Shown in pieces: positions 1 through 6,315 of a stretch of 9,355 nt of DNA. This stretch comes from Chloroflexota bacterium (lineage in GTDB: Bacteria; Chloroflexota; Dehalococcoidia; SM23-28-2; HRBIN24). Within the stretch, counting starts at the first letter, position 1; each line of letters opens with the position of its first letter. The notes beneath the pieces were generated by a model that was given only the letters and a program-made list of their open reading frames with translations, was not told the DNA's origin and did not search any database. The stretch spans positions 1-9,355 of the forward strand of contig JAUQPQ010000063.1 of NCBI GenBank assembly GCA_030550295.1, read 5' to 3'. Position numbers and translations under genes: made by a program.

Positions 1-652
1 CCGCCAGGCCCAGCCCAGTGCCCACAAGGATCGTGCGTTTGGTCCAGGCGACAAGGGAGCTCGCCTGCCCATAGTCCCCATAGAGTTCGAAGGCGCCCAC
101 TACTTGTGCGGGCTCGCCAAGGGCTATCGGCACGTAAAGTTCCATCACCTGTGGGTAACGCTCTAGGCCTGCCCCTTCCACGTCACTGCCCCTGTGCACC
201 TCAACCCTAAGCTTGCCTCGCAGGGCCTCGGCCACCTCCTCACCAGGGGCAACCCCAAACCGCAGAAGGGGATCGCTGGAGTATACGAGTCTGCCCTCTG
301 CGTCCCACATGTTGATGCGCACGATGGGCGGCTTCAGCAGGTGCTCCCGCACTAGCGTGTCTAGCTTAGCCAGCTCGTGCTGGCCCAGGCCTGCAGGCCC
401 CTCGAGCCCCAGGCGGGACACCACCTGGGAGGTGACGAACTCGCTAGTGAGGGAGAGCACGTGCTCAGTAACGAGATGCCGGATGCGGCCGCTGATGTAG
501 AAGGAGAGGCCAAGCCCCATCCCTATAGCCATCGCACTGGCTGCCAGTAGGTAGATAGCGCTGAAGGCCAGCACCAGGCGGCGGAGCCGCCCGCTGAACG
601 GCGGCGACGCCATCCGCACCGGATCGAAAGCCCAGCCCATGAATCGCAGCAT
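1..652 (-). CDS. Membrane sensor protein, N-terminal part (histidine kinase or cyclic-di-GMP enzyme type), truncated by window edge
   Basis: The reading frame is open from a TAA at 731-733 to the window edge, so only the first 217 residues are visible. ATG at 652 is the first standard start and has a modest AGGG about 7 bases upstream; ATG at 640 is an alternative. Residues about 26-53 form a long hydrophobic membrane segment. Residues about 55-204 look like an extracytoplasmic PAS/Cache-like sensing domain, with typical stretches such as VRINMWDAEGRLVYSSD (111-127), ELYVPI (171-176) and VVGAFELYGDY (184-194). A second membrane helix begins near 205 and is cut off. This architecture is usual for bacterial sensor histidine kinases and GGDEF or HD-GYP proteins. 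The output domain lies outside the window, so the activity cannot be stated. It lies 260 bases downstream of the tRNA gene, behind a structured intergenic region. Confidence 0.75.
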   Translation of the reverse strand, partial: MLRFMGWAFDPVRMASPPFSGRLRRLVLAFSAIYLLAASAMAIGMGLGLSFYISGRIRHLVTEHVLSLTSEFVTSQVVSRLGLEGPAGLGQHELAKLDTLVREHLLKPPIVRINMWDAEGRLVYSSDPLLRFGVAPGEEVAEALRGKLRVEVHRGSDVEGAGLERYPQVMELYVPIALGEPAQVVGAFELYGDYGQASSLVAWTKRTILVGTGLGLA

Positions 653-739
653 GTCCCAACCCTGCAGGGAGGCAAAGAAACGGCCGGCATAGATGTTGCA
701 TCTCGAATGATGCTTGGCGAGAGGAAGGCGTTACAGGCA

Positions 740-883
740 TGCCCCCTGAGGGGGCGAGCGTCAAAGACAGGGCCCCATTACCGGGAGCACAAGCCCGGTG
801 ACCGTTTGCATCCCTCTGGGTGGCAACCTAGCCCCAAAGGGGATGACCGGCAAACCCTACCAATCGCACAATTCTTGCACGAT
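740..883. other. Intergenic region with clustered stem-loops, candidate structured RNA or leader
   Basis: No credible protein gene lies in 653-912. On plus-strand coordinates I see: a perfect 6-bp hairpin 741-746/750-755; a 6-bp hairpin 780-785/794-799; a composite stem 804-809/850-855 continued by 810-814/840-844 with a 5-base bulge (845-849), enclosing a hairpin 816-821/826-831; a competing hairpin 832-835/839-842; and an imperfect hairpin 863-869/877-883. Read leftward this would be the 5' leader of the sensor gene. Strand evidence conflicts: the 863-883 stem pairs fully only on the minus strand (through G-U pairs), while one pair in 816-831 favours the plus strand. I could not match it to a riboswitch class I know, and no clear promoter is visible. 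Confidence 0.4.
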
Positions 884-912
884 CGAGCGAGAGGGAACGC
901 AGATTAGGTAGC

Positions 913-988
913 TGGCGCCCCAGGAGGGACTCGAACCCCCGACCCGCGGCTTAGGACGCCGCCGCTCTTCCTGCTGAGCTACTGGGGC
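913..988 (-). tRNA. tRNA-Arg (anticodon CCT), with encoded CCA
   Basis: The minus strand folds into a complete cloverleaf of 76 bases. The acceptor stem is GCCCCAG/CTGGGGC, followed by T8 A9, a D arm GCTC-AGCAGGAA-GAGC, G26, an anticodon stem GCGGC/GCCGC with loop GTCCTAA, a 5-base variable region GGGTC, and a T stem GGGGG/CCCTC with loop TTCGAGT. The anticodon is CCT, which reads AGG. A20 in the D loop fits bacterial arginine identity. The discriminator is G, and CCA is encoded directly after it (915-913). The body without CCA is 916-988. AGG is a frequent arginine codon in the neighbouring genes, so this tRNA should be in demand. Confidence 0.96.
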
Positions 989-1001
989 GCCCCTCTATCC
1001 T

Positions 1002-1031
1002 TTTATACACCATGTGCGGCCCTTCCTCCAA
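1002..1031 (-). promoter_or_regulatory. Candidate promoter for tRNA-Arg
   Basis: On the minus strand TATAAA (1007-1002) lies 18 bases after TTGGAG (1031-1026). Transcription would start near 995, giving a 5' leader of about 7 bases before the tRNA at 988, a usual length for RNase P processing. The -10 is good and the -35 is weak. Confidence 0.45.
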
Positions 1032-1043
1032 GATGACTAACCT

Positions 1044-1063
1044 TTTGTCAGTTACTTGACAAA
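1044..1063. promoter_or_regulatory. Inverted repeat over the yceI -35 box, possible operator
   Basis: TTTGTCA (1044-1050) and TGACAAA (1057-1063) form perfect 7-bp arms around a 6-base spacer. The right arm covers most of the -35 hexamer of the yceI promoter. The placement suits a repressor site, but no regulator is identified, and part of the symmetry comes from the TTGACA consensus itself. Confidence 0.35.
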
Positions 1064-1084
1064 GATTAGCTTCATCTCTAAAAT
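1056..1084 (+). promoter_or_regulatory. Sigma-70-type promoter of the YceI-family gene
   Basis: TTGACA (1056-1061), a 17-base spacer and TAAAAT (1079-1084) make a near-consensus housekeeping promoter. Transcription should start near 1091. The purine-rich ribosome binding region AAAGGAGG (1114-1121) follows, ahead of the TTG start at 1129. Confidence 0.8.
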
Positions 1085-1128
1085 GGGCACCTGAGATTTC
1101 CTGCCACACCTGTAAAGGAGGGAAGGAG

Positions 1129-1674
1129 TTGGCACAGACCTCTACTGTCACCATGTGGGCCATCGATCCCGTTCATTCCTTAGTGGAATTCGCTGTCCGC
1201 CACATGATGGTAGCTACCGTAAAGGGTCGTTTCCAACGCTTCCAGGGCACCATCCAGCTCGACGAAGCTAACCCTCAAAACTCTAAGGTGGAAGTCACCA
1301 TTGAAGCTAACAGCATCGATACCGGTGAGCCCCAAAGGGACAATCACCTGCGCTCTGATGACTTCCTCAACGTCGAGAAGTTCCCACACATCACCTTCCG
1401 CAGCAAGAGGGTGGAGATGTTGGACCAGGCCCGGGCACAGGTGATAGGAGACCTCACCATTAGGGATGTCACCAAAGAGGTAACGCTGGAGACAGAGTTC
1501 CTAGGCCGTACGAAGGACTTTCATGGGAAGGAGCGCATAGGCTTCACTGCCCATACCGTTATCAACCGCCACGACTTCGGCGTGCGATGGAACGCCCTCC
1601 TAGAGGCAGGAGGGGTAGTGGTGGGCGATATGGTGCGCATCAACCTAGAGGTGGAGGCCATCAAGCAGGACTAA
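1129..1674 (+). CDS. YceI-family polyisoprenoid-binding-like protein
   Basis: A 181-residue protein with the full YceI lipocalin-like pattern: WAIDPVHS near the N terminus (10-17), a histidine shortly after, GRF..F.G, then SIDTGEPQRDNHLRSDDF (62-79), FPHITFRS (84-91) and the late NRHDFGVRWN segment. Known structures of the family, for example from Thermus, hold a polyisoprenoid chain in a beta-barrel; the physiological role is poorly settled. There is no signal peptide, so it is probably cytoplasmic, unlike the periplasmic E. coli YceI. I chose the TTG start at 1129 because AAAGGAGG ends 7 bases upstream; the first ATG (1153) lies too far from it. A near-consensus promoter precedes it. Its TAA overlaps the stop of the convergent prenyltransferase gene, so no terminator fits between them. 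Confidence 0.9.
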   Translation: MAQTSTVTMWAIDPVHSLVEFAVRHMMVATVKGRFQRFQGTIQLDEANPQNSKVEVTIEANSIDTGEPQRDNHLRSDDFLNVEKFPHITFRSKRVEMLDQARAQVIGDLTIRDVTKEVTLETEFLGRTKDFHGKERIGFTAHTVINRHDFGVRWNALLEAGGVVVGDMVRINLEVEAIKQD

Positions 1675-2678
1675 AGGCGGCCCAAAAGGGCCTCCACCCC
1701 CACCTGGAGGGCCAGCCCTGCCGCCATATATATCCCCAGGCGACGGGTGTGATAAAAGGCGAAGTTTACGAACCATAAGGGCCAACCAGGTATGGGCCGG
1801 GCCAGCACCTGAGGTTTAGGCCTACCAAAGACAGGCCATATCCGCACTAGGGTAGGGAGGGCCAGGCCAGCTACCGCTAGCCCAGGAAGCTGACGCCATA
1901 TGGCCACCGCCGCCAAGGCCACATAGGCCCCAGCCATTAAGGCCTGGGTGAGGCGCCGCGCCCAAGCCTCCCCCACTACTACGGGAAGGGTGATGTTGCC
2001 CTCCCTACGATCGAACTCTAACTTGTCTATGTGCTTGCCCATGAGTACAGCCGTAACAGCCAGGCCATAGGGCAGAGAGGCCAACCAGACCCAAGGATGT
2101 ACCTCCTTGGCCACCACATAATAGGTTCCCCCAACCATCAGAGGGCCCCATACCACCAACACTGCCGGTTCACCCAGGGCCATGCGCTTTAGGTAGGAAT
2201 ACCCCAAGAGGATCCCTGCCCCTCCCAAGGCCAGTGCCAACACCCACGGCCCCACCATCAGCACAAGGGCGATGCCGATAGCAGTAGCCCCAGCTAGGAC
2301 AGCCGCCGTCACTAGTGCAAAGTGCCAGAGGGCCACCACCCCCTGGGCCAAGCCATGGGGGCCATACTGGGCCCGAGGCGAGTCTGGACGGTCTGTCCCC
2401 TGCAGGTGATCACTTAGGTCGTTGAACAAGTTGGAACCCAGATGCGCTAGTATCAGGCCTGAGAACGCCAGAGAGAAACGCAAGGGGTGAAAGAGCCCAT
2501 CCAACGCCGCCATGAGACCCCCCAGGGCCGCCGACGTGGCGCTCATCACCACTACCACCGCCCGAGAAAGGACCAACCAACGGGTGACCACATCCACTTT
2601 GGCAGCGTCCACCTGGGGGACGCCGTACAGGGCCTGCCACCAACGCCTAGGCAGGCCCTCAGAGACGACCCTAGCCAT
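1671..2678 (-). CDS. MenA-like UbiA-superfamily prenyltransferase
   Basis: A 335-residue, highly hydrophobic protein with about eight or nine membrane segments. The first Asp-rich motif is NDLSDHLQGTD (86-96), close to the ND..D....D form of 1,4-dihydroxy-2-naphthoate polyprenyltransferases. The second is HIDKLEFDRREGNITL (216-231), with D218 and D223, followed by VGEAWARR as in MenA. The stretch GEPAVLVVWGPLMVGGTYYV (169-188) is also MenA-like. The likely reaction joins a polyprenyl diphosphate to an aromatic acceptor in the membrane, most likely for menaquinone. A family relative with another acceptor cannot be excluded, and no other men gene is in view. It starts 9 bases after the dnaK stop, with AGGGGG 5 bases before the ATG, so it is probably cotranscribed with the heat-shock operon. 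It ends on a stop overlapping that of the convergent yceI. Confidence 0.85.
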   Translation of the reverse strand: MARVVSEGLPRRWWQALYGVPQVDAAKVDVVTRWLVLSRAVVVVMSATSAALGGLMAALDGLFHPLRFSLAFSGLILAHLGSNLFNDLSDHLQGTDRPDSPRAQYGPHGLAQGVVALWHFALVTAAVLAGATAIGIALVLMVGPWVLALALGGAGILLGYSYLKRMALGEPAVLVVWGPLMVGGTYYVVAKEVHPWVWLASLPYGLAVTAVLMGKHIDKLEFDRREGNITLPVVVGEAWARRLTQALMAGAYVALAAVAIWRQLPGLAVAGLALPTLVRIWPVFGRPKPQVLARPIPGWPLWFVNFAFYHTRRLGIYMAAGLALQVGVEALLGRL

Positions 2679-2687
2679 GGCTGCCCC

Positions 2688-4577
2688 CTAGACCTCCCGG
2701 TACTCTCCCTCTATGGTGCCGCTCTCTGGCCCTTTGCCCTCCTCCGTGGGGCGCTGCTCCTGTCCCACCCCGGCCTGCTGGCCATAGACGGCAGCACCCG
2801 CCTGTTGGAGGGAGTAGGCCAGATCGTCCATGGCCCGTCGCACAGGGGTGATATCCTGGCCAGAGAGGGCCTCGCGCAGGCGCCGCACCTTCTCCTCTAC
2901 CTCTGCTCGGATGGAGGAGGGGATCTTGTCGCCCACCTCACGCAGGGTCTTCTCAGCAGTATAGGCGAGGTTATCGGCCTGGTTGCGCAGCTCAACCTCC
3001 TCCCGACGCCGGCGATCCTCCTCGGCGTACAGCTCGGCCTCCCGCTTCATACGCTCGATCTCTTCCTTGGTGAGGCCGGTAGAGGGCTGGATTATCATCT
3101 TCTGCTCGCGGCCAGTGCCCTTGTCGCGGGCCGATACGTGGAGGATGCCGTTGGCATCAATATCGAAGGTCACCTCTATCTGGGGGACTCCCCTGGGGGC
3201 AGGGATGATGCCGTCCAAAATGAAGCGGCCCAAAGACTTGTTGTCTTTGGCCAAAGGCCTCTCCCCCTGAAGGACATGGATCTCCACGCTGGTCTGGTTG
3301 TCAGCAGCGGTGGTAAAGACCTGGCTCTTGGCAGTGGGTATGGTGGTGTTGCGGGGTATGATGACCGTCATCAGCCCCCCCAGGGTCTCGATGCCCAAGC
3401 TTAGGGGCGTGACGTCTAGGAGGAGGACTTCCCTTACCTCCCCTTTGAGGACGCCCGCCTGGATGGCAGCGCCTACAGCTACTACCTCATCGGGGTTGAC
3501 GCCGCGGTGGGGATCCTTGCCGAAGAACTTGCGCACCGTCTCAATGACCAGGGGCATCCTGGTCATCCCCCCTACCAGAATCACCTCGTCGATCTGCTCG
3601 GGGCGGAGGCCTGCATCCTCTAGGGCCTGTCGGCAGGGGCCTAGGGTGCGCTCCACCAGGTCCATAACCATCTGCTCTAGCTTGGCGCGGGTGAGGGTGC
3701 GGATAAGGTGCTTGGGCCCAGAGGCGTCAGCAGCGATGAAGGGGAGGTTTATCTCCGTCTGCTGGAGGGTGGAGAGCTCTATCTTGGCCTTCTCAGCCGC
3801 TTCCTTGAGGCGCTGCATAGCCACCCGGTCCCGGCGCAGGTCTATGCCCGTCTCCCTAAGGAACTCCTGGACAAGCCACTCGATGATGCGGTTGTCGAAG
3901 TCATCGCCGCCGAGGAAGGTGTCACCGGCGGTGGACTTCACCTGGAAGGTCCCTTCCCCTATCTCCAGGATGGAGATGTCGAAGGTGCCACCGCCTAAAT
4001 CGTAGACGGCGATGGTCTTTTCCCCTTCTTTGTCCAGGCCATAGGCCAAGGCGGCAGCTGTGGGCTCGTTGATGATGCGGAGAACGTGAAGGCCAGCTAT
4101 TTCTCCGGCTGCCTTGGTGGCCTGGCGCTGGGCGTCGTTAAAATAGGCAGGGACGGTGATAACGGCCTCAGTGACCGGCTCGCCCAGGTAGGCCTCGGCG
4201 TCCATCTTCAGCTTCTGGAGGATCATGGCCGAGATCTCGGGTGGTGCATAAGAGCGGCCACCCATCCATACGCGGGCATCGCCATTGGGGGCGGCGTCTA
4301 CCTTGTAGGGGAGGATCTTTAGGGCGCGCTGGACCTCAGGGTCATCAAACTTGCGCCCCATGAGGCGCTTTATGGAGAAGATGGTGTTTTCAGGGTTGAC
4401 GATGGCCTGCCTCTTGGCTGGACGCCCTACTAACCGCTCCCCAGTGTTGGAGATGGCCACCACCGAGGGGACGATCCGTTCTCCCTCGGCACTGGGGATG
4501 ACCTTAGGTTCTCCCCCTTCTATTACGGCCATGCAGGAGTTGGTAGTACCTAGATCGATGCCTATAACCCGTCCCAT
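2688..4577 (-). CDS. dnaK: Chaperone protein DnaK (Hsp70)
   Basis: A complete 629-residue Hsp70. The ATPase domain shows IGIDLGTTNS (5-14), the phosphate loop YDLGGGTFDIS (192-202), the STAGDTFLGGDDFD segment (215-228) and VGGMTRMP (335-342). The interdomain linker is VLLLDVTPLSLGIETLGG (384-401). The substrate-binding domain runs to about 505, then a charged helical lid and a short Gln/Glu/Gly-rich tail ending EYREV. DnaK binds exposed hydrophobic segments of client proteins in an ATP cycle driven by DnaJ and GrpE. Residues about 80-112 match the form that carries the N-terminal insert seen in E. coli DnaK and absent in Bacillus. GGGAGG lies 8 bases before the ATG. It follows grpE by 15 bases, and CIRCE upstream of hrcA should control it. 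The next gene is not dnaJ. Confidence 0.98.
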   Translation of the reverse strand: MGRVIGIDLGTTNSCMAVIEGGEPKVIPSAEGERIVPSVVAISNTGERLVGRPAKRQAIVNPENTIFSIKRLMGRKFDDPEVQRALKILPYKVDAAPNGDARVWMGGRSYAPPEISAMILQKLKMDAEAYLGEPVTEAVITVPAYFNDAQRQATKAAGEIAGLHVLRIINEPTAAALAYGLDKEGEKTIAVYDLGGGTFDISILEIGEGTFQVKSTAGDTFLGGDDFDNRIIEWLVQEFLRETGIDLRRDRVAMQRLKEAAEKAKIELSTLQQTEINLPFIAADASGPKHLIRTLTRAKLEQMVMDLVERTLGPCRQALEDAGLRPEQIDEVILVGGMTRMPLVIETVRKFFGKDPHRGVNPDEVVAVGAAIQAGVLKGEVREVLLLDVTPLSLGIETLGGLMTVIIPRNTTIPTAKSQVFTTAADNQTSVEIHVLQGERPLAKDNKSLGRFILDGIIPAPRGVPQIEVTFDIDANGILHVSARDKGTGREQKMIIQPSTGLTKEEIERMKREAELYAEEDRRRREEVELRNQADNLAYTAEKTLREVGDKIPSSIRAEVEEKVRRLREALSGQDITPVRRAMDDLAYSLQQAGAAVYGQQAGVGQEQRPTEEGKGPESGTIEGEYREV

Positions 4578-4592
4578 CCCTTTCGCCTCCCT

Positions 4593-5132
4593 TTATTGCT
4601 CTCTCCTTTCCTCCTCCTCTTGGGGCTCAGAGCTCTCCACCCGCTGAGGGGCCTTGCCCACGATGACCATAGCCGGGCGGAGGACCCGGTCGTGGAGGCG
4701 GTAGCCCTTTTGGACCACGGCCACCACCTTCCCCTCTTCTCCCTCGATATAGTGTATAGCCTCGTGCACCCTAGGGTCGAAGTTCTGGCCCTCGGCAGGG
4801 ATCTCTTGAACGCCGGCGTTTTCTAGGGCGAGCTGTAGCTTCCGGTATATAAGTCTTATGCCATCAAACCAGCTGAGGCCTGCTAGGCGGGCGTCCAAGG
4901 AGCCCAGGGCCCGTTCTAGGTCGTCTAGTATTGGCAGGATGTTGATGATGAGGGCAGCTTGCCCATAACGCCTAATCTCTTCTTTCTCCTGGTCTACCCG
5001 GCGCTTGTAGTTGGCAAAGTCGGCCTCGGCGCGGCGCCAGTTGTTGAGATAGCGCTCGGCCTCGGCCCGCACCTGCTCCAGCTGGGCCTTTAGCTCATCC
5101 AGCTGTTCCTGGCCTTGCCTTTCCTGGGTCAT
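4593..5132 (-). CDS. grpE: Nucleotide exchange factor GrpE
   Basis: A 179-residue protein that releases ADP from DnaK and so resets the chaperone cycle; it works as a dimer in the cytoplasm. Residues about 8-60 are a long charged coiled coil containing the typical NNWRRAEADFANYKRR stretch (30-45). The C-terminal beta domain carries the family signature: FDPRVHEAI (118-126), then VVQKGYRLHDRVLRPAMVIV (139-158). A Glu-rich tail follows. It starts 3 bases after the hrcA stop, and its ribosome binding site GGGAGG lies inside the last codons of hrcA, which suggests translational coupling. It is complete and of normal length. Confidence 0.97.
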   Translation of the reverse strand: MTQERQGQEQLDELKAQLEQVRAEAERYLNNWRRAEADFANYKRRVDQEKEEIRRYGQAALIINILPILDDLERALGSLDARLAGLSWFDGIRLIYRKLQLALENAGVQEIPAEGQNFDPRVHEAIHYIEGEEGKVVAVVQKGYRLHDRVLRPAMVIVGKAPQRVESSEPQEEEERREQ

Positions 5133-5135
5133 AAT

Positions 5136-6149
5136 CTAGCCTCCCAGCCAGGTCTGGCTGAAATGGCTCAGTAGCGAGGCCAAGTAGCGAACCATACCTA
5201 CCGCCCTCCCATAGTGGAGGCGGGTAGGGGCCACGACAGCCACTTCCCCCCTTGGGCCTTGAGGCACCCCGTAAGTTGCAGTCACCACTGCGAAGGGGTA
5301 AAGGGCCTCATCAGCATTTTCGCTGCCAATGCGAACCCCAACCCCTTCCCGAGAGGGTTCGGGCAGCAAACGGGCTATGCCCTTGCCCTCGACGTACTCT
5401 AGTACGGTCAGGGCTTGGGCATGGTAGGCTGTGTCTGTGTGGCCTAGAAGCTCCCGCAAGCCTTCCACTGCTGCCACCCGGCACTCGGTGGCGTCCTCTT
5501 CATCTAGGATGGAGGCGGCCCGCTCCAGGACCTCCCTTGCTGTGCCAGTCATATGGCTCAAAGCCTGGCGGATCTGGTAGGCAGCCATCCCAGAGAACTG
5601 ATAGGTGAGACGGCGGGCGAGGTCAGTTAGCTCCTCCTGCCCTATGTCCCCACTTAGGGGAAAGACCATCTCCCGCACATCCGCCTGATAGAGGATGACC
5701 ACTAGTAGCACCCTCGGGAACTGAAGCTTCACCAGCTCCAGCCAGCGCAGCCGAGCCGGGGAAGTGCGGGGAGCAGTGACGATGGCCAGGCCATGGATGT
5801 AGTGGGCCAGGAAATTCGCCGTCACCTGGGCCCATCTCCCCCACCGGTGAGCCTCCCCCTCCATCATCTGCCGCAGATGACGCCTCACCGCCTCGGGCGG
5901 CATCTCCTCACGCATGAGCCACTCCACGTAGTAACGGTAACCCCTGTCTGAGGGTATCCGCCCGGCCGAGGTGTGGGGCTGCTTTACGTACCCCTCCTCC
6001 TCCAAATGCACCATCTCGTTGCGAATGGTGGCAGGGGAGACAGGCAAACGGTACTTCTGCACCACCGTGCGGGAGGCCACCGGCTGCCCCGAGTCTACAT
6101 ATTCATCTACTATGCAGCGCAAGATGGCTGCCCGCCGGGCCGTTAACAC
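5136..6149 (-). CDS. hrcA: Heat-inducible transcription repressor HrcA
   Basis: HrcA represses chaperone genes by binding the CIRCE operator and is kept active by chaperonin in known systems. The N terminus is a winged helix: VLTARRAAILRCIVDEYVDS, then PVASRTVVQKYRLPVSPATIRNEM and an LEEEGYVKQPHTSAGRIPSDRGYRYYV wing segment, all typical of the family. The remaining 250 or so residues carry the GAF-like and insertion domains, with normal total length (337). I prefer the GTG at 6149 because it gives the family start (M)LT.R and has GGTGAT, a match to the 3' part of the Shine-Dalgarno sequence, 4 bases upstream. The GTG at 6158 would add three residues but leaves its ribosome binding site inside CIRCE. 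It is the first gene of the operon, so the repressor should control its own synthesis. Confidence 0.95.
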   Translation of the reverse strand: MLTARRAAILRCIVDEYVDSGQPVASRTVVQKYRLPVSPATIRNEMVHLEEEGYVKQPHTSAGRIPSDRGYRYYVEWLMREEMPPEAVRRHLRQMMEGEAHRWGRWAQVTANFLAHYIHGLAIVTAPRTSPARLRWLELVKLQFPRVLLVVILYQADVREMVFPLSGDIGQEELTDLARRLTYQFSGMAAYQIRQALSHMTGTAREVLERAASILDEEDATECRVAAVEGLRELLGHTDTAYHAQALTVLEYVEGKGIARLLPEPSREGVGVRIGSENADEALYPFAVVTATYGVPQGPRGEVAVVAPTRLHYGRAVGMVRYLASLLSHFSQTWLGG

Positions 6150-6162
6150 CCTTATCACCGGT

Positions 6163-6189
6163 TTAGCACTCTTGAATAGAGAGTGCTAA
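6163..6189. promoter_or_regulatory. CIRCE operator (HrcA binding site)
   Basis: TTAGCACTC (6163-6171), a 9-base spacer and GAGTGCTAA (6181-6189) are a perfect match to the CIRCE consensus. It lies between the hrcA -10 box and the hrcA start, beginning about 4 bases downstream of the expected transcription start. HrcA bound here would block hrcA-grpE-dnaK and the gene behind them; on the mRNA the same repeat forms a hairpin near the ribosome binding site. Confidence 0.98.
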
Positions 6190-6199
6190 CCAGGGTTTA

Positions 6200-6228
6200 A
6201 CTTTAACATGGTAGCGGGGGGCTGTCAA
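6200..6228 (-). promoter_or_regulatory. Promoter of the hrcA-grpE-dnaK operon
   Basis: On the minus strand TTGACA (6228-6223), a 17-base spacer and TAAAGT (6205-6200) form a housekeeping-type promoter. The start should fall near 6193, directly in front of CIRCE. This fits CIRCE/HrcA control with the vegetative sigma factor rather than a dedicated heat-shock sigma factor. Confidence 0.8.
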
Positions 6229-6238
6229 GGCAAGGGGC

Positions 6239-6267
6239 TTGTCAAGGGGCGCCCTATGTCTTACACT
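6239..6267 (+). promoter_or_regulatory. Promoter of rho
   Basis: TTGTCA (6239-6244), a 17-base spacer and TACACT (6262-6267) make a reasonable promoter, with a start near 6274 and a leader of about 42 bases. It is back-to-back with the hrcA promoter; the two -35 boxes are separated by 10 bases. Its position downstream of the ATG at 6208 argues that rho does not start there. Confidence 0.65.
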
Positions 6268-6315
6268 GGGCTATGGCTCCTCTGGTTCCCTCTTCAACTG
6301 AGGACCGGTCACCGC

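Noticed and set aside
465..764. Minus-strand 99-residue frame
   Set aside because: It is a different frame over the start of the sensor gene and its structured leader, with no domain; the frame starting at 652 has the membrane and sensor features.
816..831. T-box-like motif GGGTGGCAACC
   Set aside because: It resembles the T-box antiterminator bulge, but there is no stem I with specifier and no downstream synthetase or amino-acid gene on the plus strand.
740..880. Known riboswitch classes (c-di-GMP-I, cobalamin, SAM, TPP)
   Set aside because: Short similar pieces such as GGCAAACC are present, but the conserved core segments of these classes are missing on both strands.
2487..4005. Long plus-strand open frames opposite dnaK (2487-3404, 3298-4005)
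   Set aside because: They lie antisense to dnaK and the prenyltransferase gene, have low-complexity Ser/Arg-rich or unfamiliar translations, and are common artefacts of GC-rich coding strands.
6208..6315. Upstream ATG extending Rho by 36 residues
   Set aside because: The added residues do not resemble Rho, the segment overlaps the probable rho promoter, and the ATG at 6316 gives the normal family length.
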